Positions 10,336-21,767 of a DNA stretch of 64,000 bases are shown here, piece by piece. Origin of the DNA: Ceratodon purpureus (Eukaryota > Streptophyta > Bryopsida > Pseudoditrichales > Ditrichaceae); assembly GCA_014871385.1 (NCBI GenBank), contig CM026426.1, positions 105,869,281 through 105,933,280 of the forward strand, written 5' to 3'. A model generated the notes under the pieces. The model was not told the origin of the DNA. It saw nothing but the letters and a program-made list of their open reading frames with translations, and ran no database searches. The position numbers and the translations under genes are program-made. Positions within the stretch are counted from its first letter, which is position 1; each line of letters begins with the position of its first letter.

Positions 10336-12670
10336 CTACTCCGCCGTGCCACTTGGTCCCGCTCCATTGTCCAACGTCAAGGTGCGCCTTGCTCTCGTCC
10401 GTGTCCGCCGGAATGGGCCATCGGTTTCACTGAGAGAACTCAAAATTTGCAAGTTCTTCAATTGTGCCAATGTACACAATGTCTGTGGAGAGTGTTCCTC
10501 TAGAAGAAAGTCAACAACTTCACTTCTGAAAAGATACTTCCACTCCGAAAGAGACATTTGGACTGCCTCTCGGGCGGTCAGAGTGGTGTGACCTTCATTA
10601 TCTGTAATCAAGTTCCCCTCCTTGTTCCATATGAGGCCTTGTGGGTGCGTACCAAGTTGGAATTTCTTATGCTTCGCATCACAGTATCCATTCAAAGTCT
10701 AATAGAAAAAAAATTCGCTTCCCTTGGTCCTCCTTCGCTGATCCAATTATCTTCTTGCACACCCTCACAATTGCCTTGTGGTCATCATCCCACTCCAACT
10801 CATCACTTACATTGCTCTTGAAGACCGATTGAGTGAGGGCTCGCCAACTCCAAATCAAATCTTCCCCCCACATATTGCGATAATTTTCACCCGGTGTGTT
10901 TTCGGGATTTCTCTTATGGCTTGGTGACATGTATGGAGAGAGTCCAAAAACCTCGTACAAGCATTCATGGAACGGAGATTTGCACACCGGACAAAATCTC
11001 CTAACCAAAAATATGTTAATTAAACACATTAGATGGAACATGTGTGGACATGATCCAAGTGCCCATCCCCCCTCCGGACCAAATGGATTTAGACACACCA
11101 TACATGTTTCAGAACCATCCAACACCCATGGTCAAGGATTTGGCCAAAGCTTTCTGCGTGTAACTCCTTCCTTCATTTGAAGATCATGGCACGAAGTTGC
11201 GTTCTCCACATCAAAATCCAACTTCGCCCAATCTATGAGTTTAGAATCCGATTCTTGCATTGGCAGATTGGATGGAAACATATCATCTGCATTAGTCCAT
11301 GAAGTGAGGCCAAAATCCCTTTGTCTCTTGTGTCGCAAGTACGATTCGTCGATCTTCTTGAACTCAAATGCAATTTGGCGACCGTGATCAACGCTCGGAA
11401 TGGTTGCCACTTTCCACACGTAGTATGATTTAGCGAACATCGAAACAAGGAGCGGCAATTCATCATTGGCTCTCCTCAATGTCTGTACTTCTTCCGTTTG
11501 AGCATTGGGTGGAAATGACAAGGAATCTTGACTTAATGGTCCATCAATGTCCATATAGGGTCACGCGTATGGGCCTAGTGGAGGCAATATTACTCCAACC
11601 CGTCGTCGTTTGGTTGGTGTGGAAATATTCTCCAACACACCGGCCGTTGCAACATCAATCGTATTGTTGATGTAAGATTCATCCACCAACATTGGACCTT
11701 GAACTACAGGTATATCCTTGGCTTGAGAAGACTGAGGTCTTTCTCGTTCTTGCAATTGATTGCGCAAATCTGTTATTACAGCATCTTTTCCTGCTGATTC
11801 CAATCGTAGTTTTTGGATGGTCTCTTGTAACTCTGCAATCAGACCATCCTCTTCTATAACCTTTAATTGAAACTCTCCGACCTCATCGTTCTGGTTAGAC
11901 TGGTTATCTCTAACCAGAACAGGCATGCCAAGAACCATCGTCGGTCCAATTCCGACCACCTCCAAATTAGCTGCGGAATTCGGATTGTTTTCCACGAAGT
12001 TGATGTTTGCATCAACGTGAGGTTTTGTCACGTCTGCTGGATGGTTGATTGGAGGCACTACAGCCATATTTGCCGGTGCTGCAACTCTACCTGGCACCCT
12101 CACTTCACGATGACCATCCGAATCAGAATCTGGTTCTGATTCTTCCGTCTCAGGCTCCGTCTCTTGTGGCTTTACCTTCATTTTTTTCCCCAAGCCAGCA
12201 TCTGGGTATACCCTTTGTTTGGGAATGTCATGCACTCTCGGCGTCGTAACACTCTTCGTGGTTTTGATAGTGGACCAATCCACCACTTTGTGAAGCACCA
12301 CCTCAGCATACGCCATTCTACAAATGAACAATGGTGCTTCATTGCGTTCTACAGATCGTTGCTTGTATAGATGCTGGTAAACTTGTATACAACGTTCAAC
12401 AAACTCCGCATTGAACCAGAAGTAGAGGTTAGCCTTGTCTGAGGTCCTGTGATTACTGTGGCGCTCGTGCGGAAATAGTTTTGTGATGTGGCACCACTCT
12501 ATGAATTCCTCGCATGTGGAATATTTCCACGGTTCTAGCTCATCTTGCCAACCTCTAAATGCCAACTTTGCAGGGTTGTTCAACACATGAAGCCGCTTCT
12601 TCATCTTCTTACCACCATGCTTCCGTTCCCGGTCTTTGATTCGCTTCCTTTCCGCCTTGGTGAGTGGCAC
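10336..12670 (-). pseudogene. RING-finger protein gene carried by the hAT, broken
   Basis: One minus-strand coding unit starting at ATG 12670 (MPLTKAERKRIK). The first 369 codons hold a basic N-terminus, a conserved-looking block around FIEWCHITKLFP, an acidic stretch, and a coiled coil near residues 275-310. A TGA at 11563-11561 and another near 11134-11132 lie in the same frame and are followed by continuous reading, so they are probably CGA-to-TGA type changes. Around 11110-10980 is a RING-type zinc finger: CMVC, then CPHMFHLMC, then CPVC. A run of eight T's on the coding strand near 10710 marks a frameshift, after which the tail reads from about 10695 to 10336. RING domains usually make ubiquitin E3 ligases; the substrate is unknown. 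The TATA-like TATATAA at 13036-13042 could be its promoter. Confidence 0.65.
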
Positions 12671-13035
12671 TACCGCCGCCGGAGCTGGATTTCCCTCTAT
12701 GGTGGTGTGTTGGGAAAGTTTAGTGTATTAAAAAACACACCAACTACTCAAAACTTCGCTTAAATGGTTTTACAAATCTCCTATGTGGTTGATTATGGTA
12801 TTCTAACGATACTTTGTGGCCCACCCAAGTATTTAGCAATAAGCCACCGTGAGGTAGTCTAGGGCCCAAATTCCCGAATGAGCGTACAAAATAAGGCTGA
12901 AAGATGGTACGTGGCGTTGTCAAAATACTGTAGACCCCACCCAAGTACTCAGCAATAAGCCATCGTGAGGTAGTTCAAGGCCTGAGTGCGAAGGTGGAGC
13001 TAAAAAAAGTGAGGGGAGGAGGGTGTCTACTTCAC

Positions 13036-13042
13036 TTATATA
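13036..13042 (-). promoter_or_regulatory. TATA-like box of the RING gene
   Basis: TATATAA on the minus strand, directly downstream (in gene direction) of the G/C-rich minisatellite and 366 bp before the ATG at 12670. The same arrangement is seen before the kinase-like and transposase genes. Confidence 0.45.
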
Positions 13043-13045
13043 GTC

Positions 13046-13049
<4 letters not shown>

Positions 13050-13080
<31 letters not shown>

Positions 13081-13195
13081 GGGGGTGGCGCGAGTGGGTT
13101 CAAGGGGGAACGCGAGCAGGTTCAGGGGGGCACGGGCGGGTCCAGAGGGGGGCGCGAGCGGGTTCAGAGGGGGGGGGGGGGGGGGGCGACTAAGT
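13050..13195. repeat. G-rich minisatellite, second block of the hAT
   Basis: G runs of up to 30 with interspersed GGCGCGAGCGGGTTCA-like units. Lies between the RING promoter and an AT-rich spacer. Confidence 0.85.
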
Positions 13196-14235
13196 CATGA
13201 AGCTTGAGAAAAAGGCTCAAGCGTGGTACTAACTTTTTGTTATTCCACTATTGTACACATCAAGTTCGAAGATAAATGAAAGTAGGATATTAGTAAAATG
13301 TTGAAGGAAATGTTTTAAAAGAAAAGAAAAGAAAAAAAAGAAAGGAGATACCATTTGTTACAAAAAATTAAAAAAAGAAAGGATCTTGAATAGCTATATG
13401 AACCTTAATACTGGAAGACATCAGAATTATAGAATCAGCAAGCGTGTCTACTCAGTTGCATAGCGGTGTCTTTGTTTTATTTTGCAGTTGAATAAATTTA
13501 CCATTTGCTTTAAGAAAATAAAAAACATATAAAATCAATGGAGTAGCGTTGAAGAAGGTTGGAAGGCAAAAATATAGACAAATAATTAGATAAGGAATAT
13601 TGCTCAAAAAAAATTGGGGATGAAACAATCATATTGGATAAAAACAATCATGACTATTATAAGAAATTGGGGATAAAAAGGGATGAATAACATGGGATGG
13701 AAGAAGTTATAAAAATAAATAAATCTCAGAATGATTAGAAACTAAAGTATGCCTTAATGGAATAATGATCTAATGAAGAATTAAAAATAAAATGTTGACA
13801 ATAAAAAATAAAACATTAATATTAGAAGAGATGTGAAAAAATAAAAAACATCAACATTGGAAGAGATAAAGGGAATAGAATAAAATCAATAGCATAGAGT
13901 GGAAGAAGGTTGGATTAGAGATAAATAAATCAATCTATATATTTTATTGTACATACGAAACAAACAATGCTTTAACATATAAATAAAAATATAAAGAACC
14001 GTTATGAAAGGCTCAAGGCAATTGATTTGGGAGATAAAAGGGATAGATTGAAAACAATAGCAAAGGATGGAAGAGGGTTGGAAGAGAGATTGTGCATGTA
14101 TAAAATCTCCGGAGTTTCTAATTTTTTATTTTATTTTTTATTTATTTTATTTTTCTTCAAGGAAATGGTGCAAAGATTCCACTTCCTTCAGAAGAAAACA
14201 AAAAAATAAATAAAAATAAATAAAAAGGAAATGTC
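13196..14235. other. AT-rich spacer with degenerate repeats inside the hAT
   Basis: No gene seen. Words such as ATAGAATAAAATCAATAGC and GGAAGAAGGTTGGA recur near 13530, 13880 and 14050, suggesting a decayed tandem or duplicated segment separating the divergent RING and kinase-like genes. Confidence 0.55.
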
Positions 14236-14410
14236 AGAGGGGGGGCGCGGACGAGTACAGGGGGGCATGAGCGGGTTCAGGGGCGCGCGAGTAGGTTAGG
14301 GGGGGCGCGAACGGGATGAGAGGGGGGTGGCGCAAACGGGTATAGGGGGGGACGCGAGTGAGTTCGGGGGGGGGGGGGGGGGGGGGGGGGCGAGCGGGTT
14401 CAGAGGGGGC
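14236..14410. repeat. G-rich minisatellite, third block of the hAT
   Basis: Units of the GGGGGGCGCGAGCGGGTTCA type with a G run of about 28, ending three bases before a TATA box. Confidence 0.85.
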
Positions 14411-14412
14411 AC

Positions 14413-14420
14413 TATATAAA
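14413..14420 (+). promoter_or_regulatory. TATA box of the kinase-like gene (TATATAAA)
   Basis: TATATAAA immediately after the minisatellite and 166 bp before ATG 14586, consistent with a core promoter. Confidence 0.55.
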
Positions 14421-14585
14421 GTGGGGAGATGCTCTCGCCACCTACACTCCTTTCCATAGCGGCTCCTTGTCCTGACGTGTGAAAACACACCTTGCTTGGA
14501 ACTGCTAACATGGAAAGTCTTCATTTGGGGGGGAGGGGGGGGGGGTGGGAATTGTTGATTTTTTTTTTCAGTATTTCATCTTGCG

Positions 14586-16154
14586 ATGTCTTCTAGGCAA
14601 GGCTCCGTCAAGCGGCCTATCTATGTAGATTTGGATGCTCCAGATGCGATGGACCCTATTAATTGTGTAAGAGTTGAATTGCATAGTGGTTCTACTCCTT
14701 CATCTAGCTCGAAGGGGAAGAAGAAGAAGAAGATTGGGGGGCATGAGAAGGATGAGGGTTATCCACCATTAGAGTATACGCATTTCATCAAGAAGGTGAT
14801 TGTCACTTACTACAAGCTCCATCAAATAAAGATGTTGAAGACGGATTACCTCGATCAGAGAGAAGCTGAGATTCTCAAACTACGTGATTTCGAAAGGGAA
14901 TTCCGAAGCGCATTGGAAGGTTCAGAGCACTACATGGATTGCATGGCAATGTATTTTCATAGTCCGAAGTGGTTGACACAACAAGTGAGCAGTGCTACGA
15001 CAAATGTCATTCATGTGTATGAATCACATGTGAAAAAACCACAAGGCGAAGAATGGAGCAACCAAGACAAAGTGTTTCTTGAGAAACTGAGAATGGTTCA
15101 AGAGGCATGTAAGAGATTTTCCAAGGGGAAAACGAAGAGTATGCCTTGGAATGAACAAGCGTTGAACTCAGCATTGGAAGCACACATGTATGGTTCACTG
15201 ATCTGGATTCCGACTACAGCCAAAGTTGTGCCATTATCTGGCTTCAATGCCGAGGGGGAGTATGGCAAAGTGCGAATAGCCAATATAAAGCGTATTCCAA
15301 TTCACATCAAATTCGCGGGAAAAATGTCCAAGGCTAAAATTGAAGCGGATAAGCAAAAGGAACGAGCGATTGAGGCCATGGTTTGCCCGGTAGAGCATCC
15401 GGGTGTGATAAAATTTTGGGCTTGTCACTCAAAGACCATGGAAGCTTATACCCTGTGGTGGAACGGAGATTGCCTACGCAACTTTCTCAAATTAAATAAG
15501 AATGCGTCGGGGGCAGCAAGTTACAAAGAAACTTTGAAGCTGCCTAAAATGCCCAGGGAAGACTGCCAAAGAATTGCTGCCTATCGAAAGAACCGAGGAA
15601 TGTTGGCATGGAGTCTCATCTAAGATATGGACATAGTCCATAAGGCTCAAATCCTCCACAACAACTTAACGCAATCCAACATTCTACTCCACTTTCCACC
15701 TCATGACAAGGATAAAGTATATATTGGTGTGTGCAATTGGGGTATGGCAAGCAGAGTTGTTGAGAAGAAGGCCTCCCCTTATGGTTTGAGGAACCCCGAT
15801 GATCTACCACGATTAAAGGAGAGGAGGGTAGGAGTTGCGCCGGAGTTGTTTTTTTTATATGGCGACAAAGATGACGAGGAACGCAGTTTGGAGCGCATGA
15901 AAAGGATGCATCCATGTATGACGCAATCTGTTGCATTTTTAGTAGGCCATTTGGTAAAGAAGATATGGAGGGACAAAAAATGCCCAAAACTCTTCAAGGA
16001 TCCAATGTCAATGATTGCATTCTCATCAAAGTTGGATGGCTTGGTTAACGAATATCCCGCGAAGAGGCTTTTGCTTGCAAGAGTTGTGGATGATTTGATG
16101 TGTCCCCCTTACAACTTCCAAGCTCCCAATGGTTGTTTTAGATACACATTGTAG
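14586..16154 (+). pseudogene. Degenerate protein-kinase-like gene carried by the hAT
   Basis: A single reading frame of about 522 codons with one TAA at 15621-15623. The N-terminal part is basic (KGKKKKK near residue 45) with a predicted helical segment. From about residue 225 it follows a kinase fold: EGEYGKVRIANIKR resembles the glycine-rich loop and beta strands, HPGVIKFW resembles HPNIVK, LHNNLTQSNILL takes the place of the HRDLKxxNILL catalytic loop, GVCNWGMA takes the place of DFG, and VAPELF resembles the APE motif. The catalytic Asp of HRD and the Asp of DFG are both Asn, so the family is probably a pseudokinase even before the TAA. It lies between two hAT minisatellites and reads in the same direction as the transposase. 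The role in transposition, if any, is unknown. Confidence 0.6.
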
Positions 16155-16349
16155 TTCCATAGTGATTTACGTTTGGAACATTTTGATTGCTTATGAGGCC
16201 TTGTTTGCACGTTTCTAATATTTTAATAAATCTATTTTTCGGCGTATATGTGGAACATGAAATGATATTGCTGGTTTTGTAATGGAAGGAAAAAAACAAT
16301 TAAAAAATAAATAAATAAATGTATGGGCCATTCACCAGGACTGCCCCCT

Positions 16350-17015
16350 CAGAAGCTCGCGCCCCCCCCCCCCCCCCCCCCCCCCCTTACAGAAGCTCGT
16401 GCTCCCCCCCTCCCCAGAAGCACTGGCCCCTCCTTTCCCCAGAAAGACTCGCCCCCCCTTCTCTAGAAGTACTCGCCCAGGGTTGTCATAACGGACTGAT
16501 ATGGGCTAAATTTCCGGACACGGACGGACGGACGGACGGACCGACCGATCGGTCCGGCTGAAAATCAGACATATTCTATGAATATTCTATGAATATTCCT
16601 AATTTTTTCTCAAATATGCTTGAATATGCATGAATATGCTCGAATATTCTCTTATGGACCGGACATGACCGCTAACGGACGGACAAGCGCACCGGACGGT
16701 CTTTTGGACGGGGAGGTCCCATGAACAACCATGTACTCGCCCCCTCCTTAGAAGTACTCGCCCCCCTTCCAAAAGCACTCGCCTCCCCACGTAAGTAGTC
16801 GCCCCCCCTTGCAGAAGCTCGCGCCCCCCTCTCCCCCCCCCCCCCCCCCCCCCTGGAGAAGCTCGCGCCCCCCAAAGAAGTACTCGCCCCCCTTCTAGAA
16901 GCTCGCGCCCCCCACCCGCAGAATCTTTCGCCCCCACTTAGAAGTTCTCGCCTCCCCTACCAAACACTCTCCTCCCCATGTGAGAAGCTCTTGCCTCCTC
17001 AGGAGCTCGCGCCCC
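16350..17015. repeat. C-rich minisatellite, right subterminal block of the hAT, split by a MITE
   Basis: Units such as GAAGCTCGCGCCCCCC, the complement of the left-side minisatellite, with C runs to about 24. Interrupted by the nested hAT derivative at 16478-16733. Ends 11 bases before the transposase TATA box. Confidence 0.8.
16478..16733. mobile_element. 256-bp non-autonomous hAT (MITE) nested in the composite hAT
   Basis: Left end CAGGGTTGTCATAACGG and right end, read inward, CATGGTTGTTCATGGGACC. A perfect 8-bp duplication TACTCGCC flanks it at 16470-16477 and 16734-16741. Both ends closely resemble the ends of the 11.6 kb element, including the ACGG tract, GGTCGGTCC-type word and GGACGGGGAGGT before the right end, so it is a deletion derivative of the same family. 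It inserted into the C-rich minisatellite. No coding capacity. Confidence 0.92.
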
Positions 17016-17025
17016 CTCTAACGAG

Positions 17026-17031
17026 TATAAA
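17026..17031 (+). promoter_or_regulatory. TATA box of the hAT transposase gene (TATAAA)
   Basis: GAGTATAAATGCC directly after the C-rich minisatellite and about 200 bp before the first ATG at 17232. Confidence 0.5.
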
Positions 17032-17231
17032 TGCCACCAACTTAGGCCAAGCCTAATTTCGTTTCAAATCATGGCCTCTAGTCCTGGAACTCCTTGTTGG
17101 CTCCTAGCTTGAGACTATGTGCATCACATTGGCCTGTGGTTGTTGTCTACACATACCATTTTGTTTTCTCACTTGTGACATACTAACACTTGCAGACAAG
17201 AGATCATTGAACTTTTTCGGAGACACGGAGA

Positions 17232-20200
17232 ATGACAGGTCAACATCGTCAAACAACGTCTGAGTGGGCTCCGTGGTGGACGTTCCTTAATAAGGACCAT
17301 GTTAAATTTGTGTGGTACAATGAGACTTTTTGTAATAAACGACAAAGAGCTATGAAGCACTATGGATGGGGTGAAGGTTCAAGCAAGAGTCATTGTTCCA
17401 AGGCCGCAGCCGCCGTATTTAGACGCTTTGCCCATTGTGGTAATGTAATACCCGAAAGGATGACACATGCAAAGATCTATGGCACTGACGGTGGTGATGG
17501 CAAGGCACACTTGGCACCATGTTCTAGCGAGTCTATGCCTATTGAGCAATCTACGGAAGTGCCTCAGGGAACACAGGAGGTCCAAGAGGAGAGGAATTCT
17601 TAAGTTGAACCGTCTCAGTCAACTCCGCCTGTAAGTCGAGGCGATTCATGTACACCAAGATCTATGCGGCAACAAAGTTTTCTGAGGCCTATCAGATTGG
17701 AAAGCGCAATGATTTGGATGAGAAATGGGCGGCCTTTTTTTACGAAGCAAATGTGCCTTTCAATGTGGTTAGACATCCAACTTTCATCGCAGTAGTGGAG
17801 GCAACCTCGAAAGCGGGTTTTGACTACCGTCCACCAACGTACAACGCAATGCGAACCAAACACATCCAGCCAACAAAGCAGCTTGTCAAGACGAAAATTG
17901 AGGAGAAAACCAAGCAGTGTATTAGCTTGTACGGGGCAACTATTTGCTCGGATGGATGGGACAACGTTGTTCGTCGGTTGTTGATGAGAGTCATGCTTGT
18001 GTGTCCAACAGGAGATACATTCCTTGGTTCCATTGATACAACGGGGAACAAGAAATCAAAAGCATACATAGCTGGGAAATTAAAAGAGTACATCAAAGAA
18101 GTTGGACCGCAGAATGTGGTACAGATTTGCTCTGACAATGCTAGTGCGATGTTGGGAGCCATGGACCAGGTGGTAGAAGCTTACCCACACATTTACAAGC
18201 AAGGATGTGCAGCTCACATCATGGACCTCTTACTGGAAGATTGGGGGAAGGAAGCAACCTTCAAAGAGCTGATTATCTTGGCAAAACGCATACCGAATTT
18301 TATACGTCGCTGTCATGTGACCATGGCTTTGTTTCGCCAATTCAGCCCAAAGTTGTCTTTGTTGTTACTACCGGAGACAAGATTTGGATGCCAGTACTTG
18401 ATGATTGTTCGATTGCTTGAGCTAAGGAAGGCACTAATTCAGGTGGTAGTCCATCAGAAATGGGACGAATATGTGGATACTTTATTCAATCGCCAAAACG
18501 GGCATCGTGCTCATGCCTTAGCAGGTCTAGTACGGAGTACCATTCTCGATGAGACGTTTTGGTTACGTTGTGAGGATCTTGTGCATGTTATGAAGCCGGT
18601 TGTAGTGACTTTGAAGACCTTTGATGGACAAACACCGGCAATGGGGAGGGTGTGGTTGGCCATGAATAATCTAAAGAAGCATGTGTTCTGTCTACGGGGT
18701 GACCCGTTTTTCCTAGACCCCGCTATAGCAGGGCGCTTTGAGAAACATTTTACGAAGAGATGGAAGATGATGTTGACAGATCTCCACTACGCAGGTGCCA
18801 TGTTGAATCCCTATATTTTCTTGGAGAGCCACGAGCTATTGATTAACGGTGCTGCAAAGCGTGCACTCCTGCAAGTGCTAATTCATTTAAGTGAGTGCCT
18901 TGGAGTGGACCATGATGCTATGATGTTCGAGCTAACACAATTTGAGGAATGCACCGGTCCATTCAGCCCTTTGGAGGCCCCAAACATTCGACAGATGCGG
19001 ATGCTACCTCATCTATGGTGGCAGCGAGTTGGGGGCGATGCGTTGCCCTTGATAGCAAAGCGCATCCTTTCGTTAACATGCTCGGCATCATCATGTGAGC
19101 AAAATTGGAGCATGTATTCCTTTGTTGACAATAAGGTTTGCAACCGATTGGGCATGAAGAAGGCAGAGGACTTGGTGTACATTTACACCAACTGTAAGCT
19201 CCTTCGAGAACGACCTGGAGCGGATCCTGTTATTTGGTATGACAACCAACCATTCTCCGAAGACTCCGATGAAGAAGTTGCAGCCATGCACGATGAAGAA
19301 GTATGTGATAATGATGGAGATGAAGGATTCAACGATGGAATTGAAGATAATGAAGGCGATGGTGATGACGGTGGTGTTCATGTTTATCATGGTAGTATGG
19401 ATGATGAGTATCCAGAGTTACCCGTGGACAATGCTGGTGGTGACATGCCACGCAGTGAACAAGTTTACAAGCCGAATGGAGTTTTTGATTGGGCAGGATT
19501 TGATGAAGAGGCAGCTACTTCGCCTCACCACGTTGTCAATGAAATACGAACTAGAGGCGTGGTCGCATACGATCGGGCAGACGATGATATTCACGATGAA
19601 TTTGAAGTCGAAATGACTCAGCATCAAAACGACGATGGTGGCGACAATCATGACATTCAACTCGTTCGTAGCGTTTCCAACAATGACAATGAAGGAGGGG
19701 GTAACAACACTGGAGTGCAAATTCCAATTTTACAAGACGTTGAGGGAGGAGATGAAGTTGAACAACTCCGAGGCGCTCTGCCAGAAAATGTTGAAGAAAC
19801 AATCAGGTCCAGAGGTTTGAATGAAAGCCCTCTAAGAAATGAACATTCAGAGAGAGTTCGAAATGGACAAGAGGATGAAATTCCTATTGGCCAATTGTTT
19901 CTAACACCGCTGCCCTAGAATACACCTCCGATCGGAGCAGTACTTGTTGGGTTGAGTAGACCTCCCCCGCCTCGTTCAAGCCGATCTACTGGGCATGGTT
20001 CATTTACTCCAACACTGAATACAAGTGTTCCACTCACTTCTACTGGAGCAAGTCTACCGGCCGGACCTTCTATGACGCGTCGTGGAGTGATGCGGTCTAG
20101 TAAAGGTCGAAGAAACGTTCGTCCATTTTTTTCAGGATATACTGTTGGGACTACCCCGTCTTTATCTGTGGCTGTGGATAAACATAGATTACCCGTAATC

Positions 20201-20506
20201 AATGAGGACGGGATCACCGATAAGACCAAAAGACGGAAGGTCAAAAGAATTGTGACTAGGGTGGTAGATGGTACAATTGACCACGAATTGCGCAACATTC
20301 ATTCCACAGTGGAGGAATATGTGCCTACTAATTGCGGAGATGGAGATGACAAGGGCTCACAATCCTCGGATGGATCGGATTCATCGGAAGATAGTTCTGC
20401 AGAAGCACCTAATGATGAAGACATTGTTGTAAGAGTACCATTGAGGATGCCCGACACTCGAACGAATCCGCGACGTTGCACCGCCAGAAAAAATAAAAAA
20501 AAGTAA
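17232..20506 (+). pseudogene. hAT transposase (DUF659 and hATC type), nearly intact core
   Basis: The N-terminal frame from ATG 17232 ends at TAA 17601-17603. It contains a worn BED-finger-like region (HVKFVWYNETFCNK, then GEGSSKSHCSK), with reading continuing past the TAA to MRQQSF near 17670. A frameshift then leads into the main 756-codon frame (17648-19918). That frame has FFYEANVPFNVVRHPTF, the DUF659 block with CSDGWDN and CSDNASAM supplying acidic catalytic residues, and a C-terminal hATC dimerisation block LPLIAKRILSLTCSASSCEQNWS near residues 458-480, followed by an acidic tail. TAG 19916-19918 is followed in the same frame by 195 more codons of similar basic and acidic sequence to TAA 20504-20506, so the TAG is probably a mutated Gln codon. 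The enzyme would mobilise this element and its MITEs. Confidence 0.85.
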
Positions 20507-20784
20507 TACATCTTTCAACATATTACATATAGAAGTTATATAGACAAAGTATAATATATATGACTCCAAAAAAATTTAAAAAAATCACAAAAAAATATAA
20601 TATATATATATATTTATAGATAGATACTTATATAATTTATATATTAACCTTAGTCAATGTCCATAAAACATTAGCTAAGGCTATTGAATGTATTTTTGTT
20701 TCGACATGAATTGATATTTCTCTCATTTATGTCACTATGAAAACCTCACTCATGTCTTAATTTCCTTCAATGCCTCATTTTTGT
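20507..20784. other. 3' flank of the hAT transposase, AT-rich
   Basis: A/T-rich sequence with an (AT)n-like run near 20597. It may hold the polyadenylation region. No gene seen. Confidence 0.5.
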
Positions 20785-20995
20785 CCCCCCCCCCCCCCCT
20801 CGCTCGCACCCCCCCTTTGCAGGCGCCCGCGCCCCTCCCAGTTGCTCGCGCCCCCTCGCTCGCGCCCCCCTTCCCCATACGCTCGCGCCCCCCTCGAAGC
20901 CGCTCGCGCCCCCTCGCTCGCGCCTCCCTTCCCCATACGCTCGCGCCCCCCTCGAAGCCGCTCGCGCCCCCCCTCCCCCAAGGCGTTGGCGCCCT
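20785..20995. repeat. C-rich minisatellite, right terminal block of the hAT
   Basis: Tandem units of the type CGCTCGCGCCCCCCTCGAAGC, including one duplicated 66-bp segment near 20850-20965. Complementary in orientation to the block at 9840-10075. Confidence 0.85.
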
Positions 20996-21210
20996 ACCTC
21001 TTAGCCACATCATCCTTCGTGTCAACTCTATATGTAGAATATTTGGTGACATGTCAAACGCGTGGCATCCGAGGTGGCCAAGGTAACTTCCATTTCACCA
21101 TTTGGACACTCAACCGTAAGTCTCGGTCAAACGGACCTCCCCTGACCCTTAACGGACGGACGAGCAGACCGGACGGTCTTTCGGACGGGGAGGTCTCATG
21201 AACAACCCTG

Positions 21211-21218
21211 GCGTTTGT
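21211..21218. repeat. hAT target-site duplication, right copy (GCGTTTGT)
   Basis: Identical to 9622-9629 and directly after the terminal CAACCCTG. Confidence 0.9.
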
Positions 21219-21353
21219 GCTCAGTGGTTTGTTTGTTAGGTACTCTGCTTCACAGTTTCCGCCCTGAGATATTCTTGGTGCGCTTTGTAGGTTCTCCGTT
21301 TCAGGGTTCCCGCCTTGAAGTTGTTTTTGGCGTTCCCCTGGGGTGTGTTCCAT
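21219..21353 (-). pseudogene. Upstream piece of the transposase-like gene split by the hAT
   Basis: Minus-strand frame from 21353 running into the hAT target site. Joined to the other side at 9621 it continues as NARPKIKRD, a word also present in the exon at 8500-8857 (HSRPKIKRD). It is therefore either a 5' exon or a second, duplicated copy of that exon. Too short to assign alone. Confidence 0.45.
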
Positions 21354-21767
21354 GGGATCGGCCTTTCTAGCCTGGTTGTTGAGGACTTTGTACCTTTTCT
21401 GCTTATCAATCTACTTGCGTGAAGATAGGTTTTAAGCTCAGTTGGTTAGAAGGCGAGAGGTGGCAAAAAAGGCGGCGTAGCAGCCGCATTGATTTTTCAT
21501 AATGTTTTTAGCCATTTGAGTAAGGAATAGTGATCGGGGTTGAGGGGGAAGAGTTTTGTAGTGTTTCTGCATTCTTTACTTGCCTTTTTCACTTTTCAGC
21601 ATTGTTTTTGGAGTAGTATTGAAGTGTGTGGGGAATTTTTTGTATTTATGCTAGGGGGAGTACTTCGCCGCCTTTATTGTTTTATTTATAGTTGTCATTT
21701 TATATGCAATTATGGCGTGCAGGGTAGGGCGCATTTACGGAGTACTTTCGCACACAGGATAACGGCT
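21354..21767. other. Spacer before the LINE, with a Pol III A-box-like word
   Basis: Probably LINE 5' untranslated sequence or a SINE remnant. AAGCTCAGTTGGTTAGAAGG near 21435 resembles a tRNA D-arm/A box. No matching B box was found, so no tRNA gene is called. Confidence 0.35.

Larger units (their letters stand above)
9630..21210. mobile_element. Composite hAT transposon, 11.6 kb, carrying RING and kinase-like genes
   Basis: Left end TAGGGCTGTCATAACGG and right end (read inward) CAGGGTTGTTCATGAGACC form the short CAGGG-type inverted termini of the hAT superfamily, flanked by a perfect 8-bp duplication GCGTTTGT. Subterminal DNA on both sides has ACGG-repeat tracts and minisatellites built on GGGGGGCGCGAGCGG, G-rich on the left (plus strand) and C-rich on the right. 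Inside are a minus-strand RING-finger gene, a plus-strand kinase-like gene, a nested 256-bp hAT derivative and the plus-strand transposase. Every internal gene has one or more stops or frameshifts, so this copy is probably immobile unless helped in trans. It sits in the transposase-like gene at 8124-9621 and 21219-21353. Confidence 0.88.
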
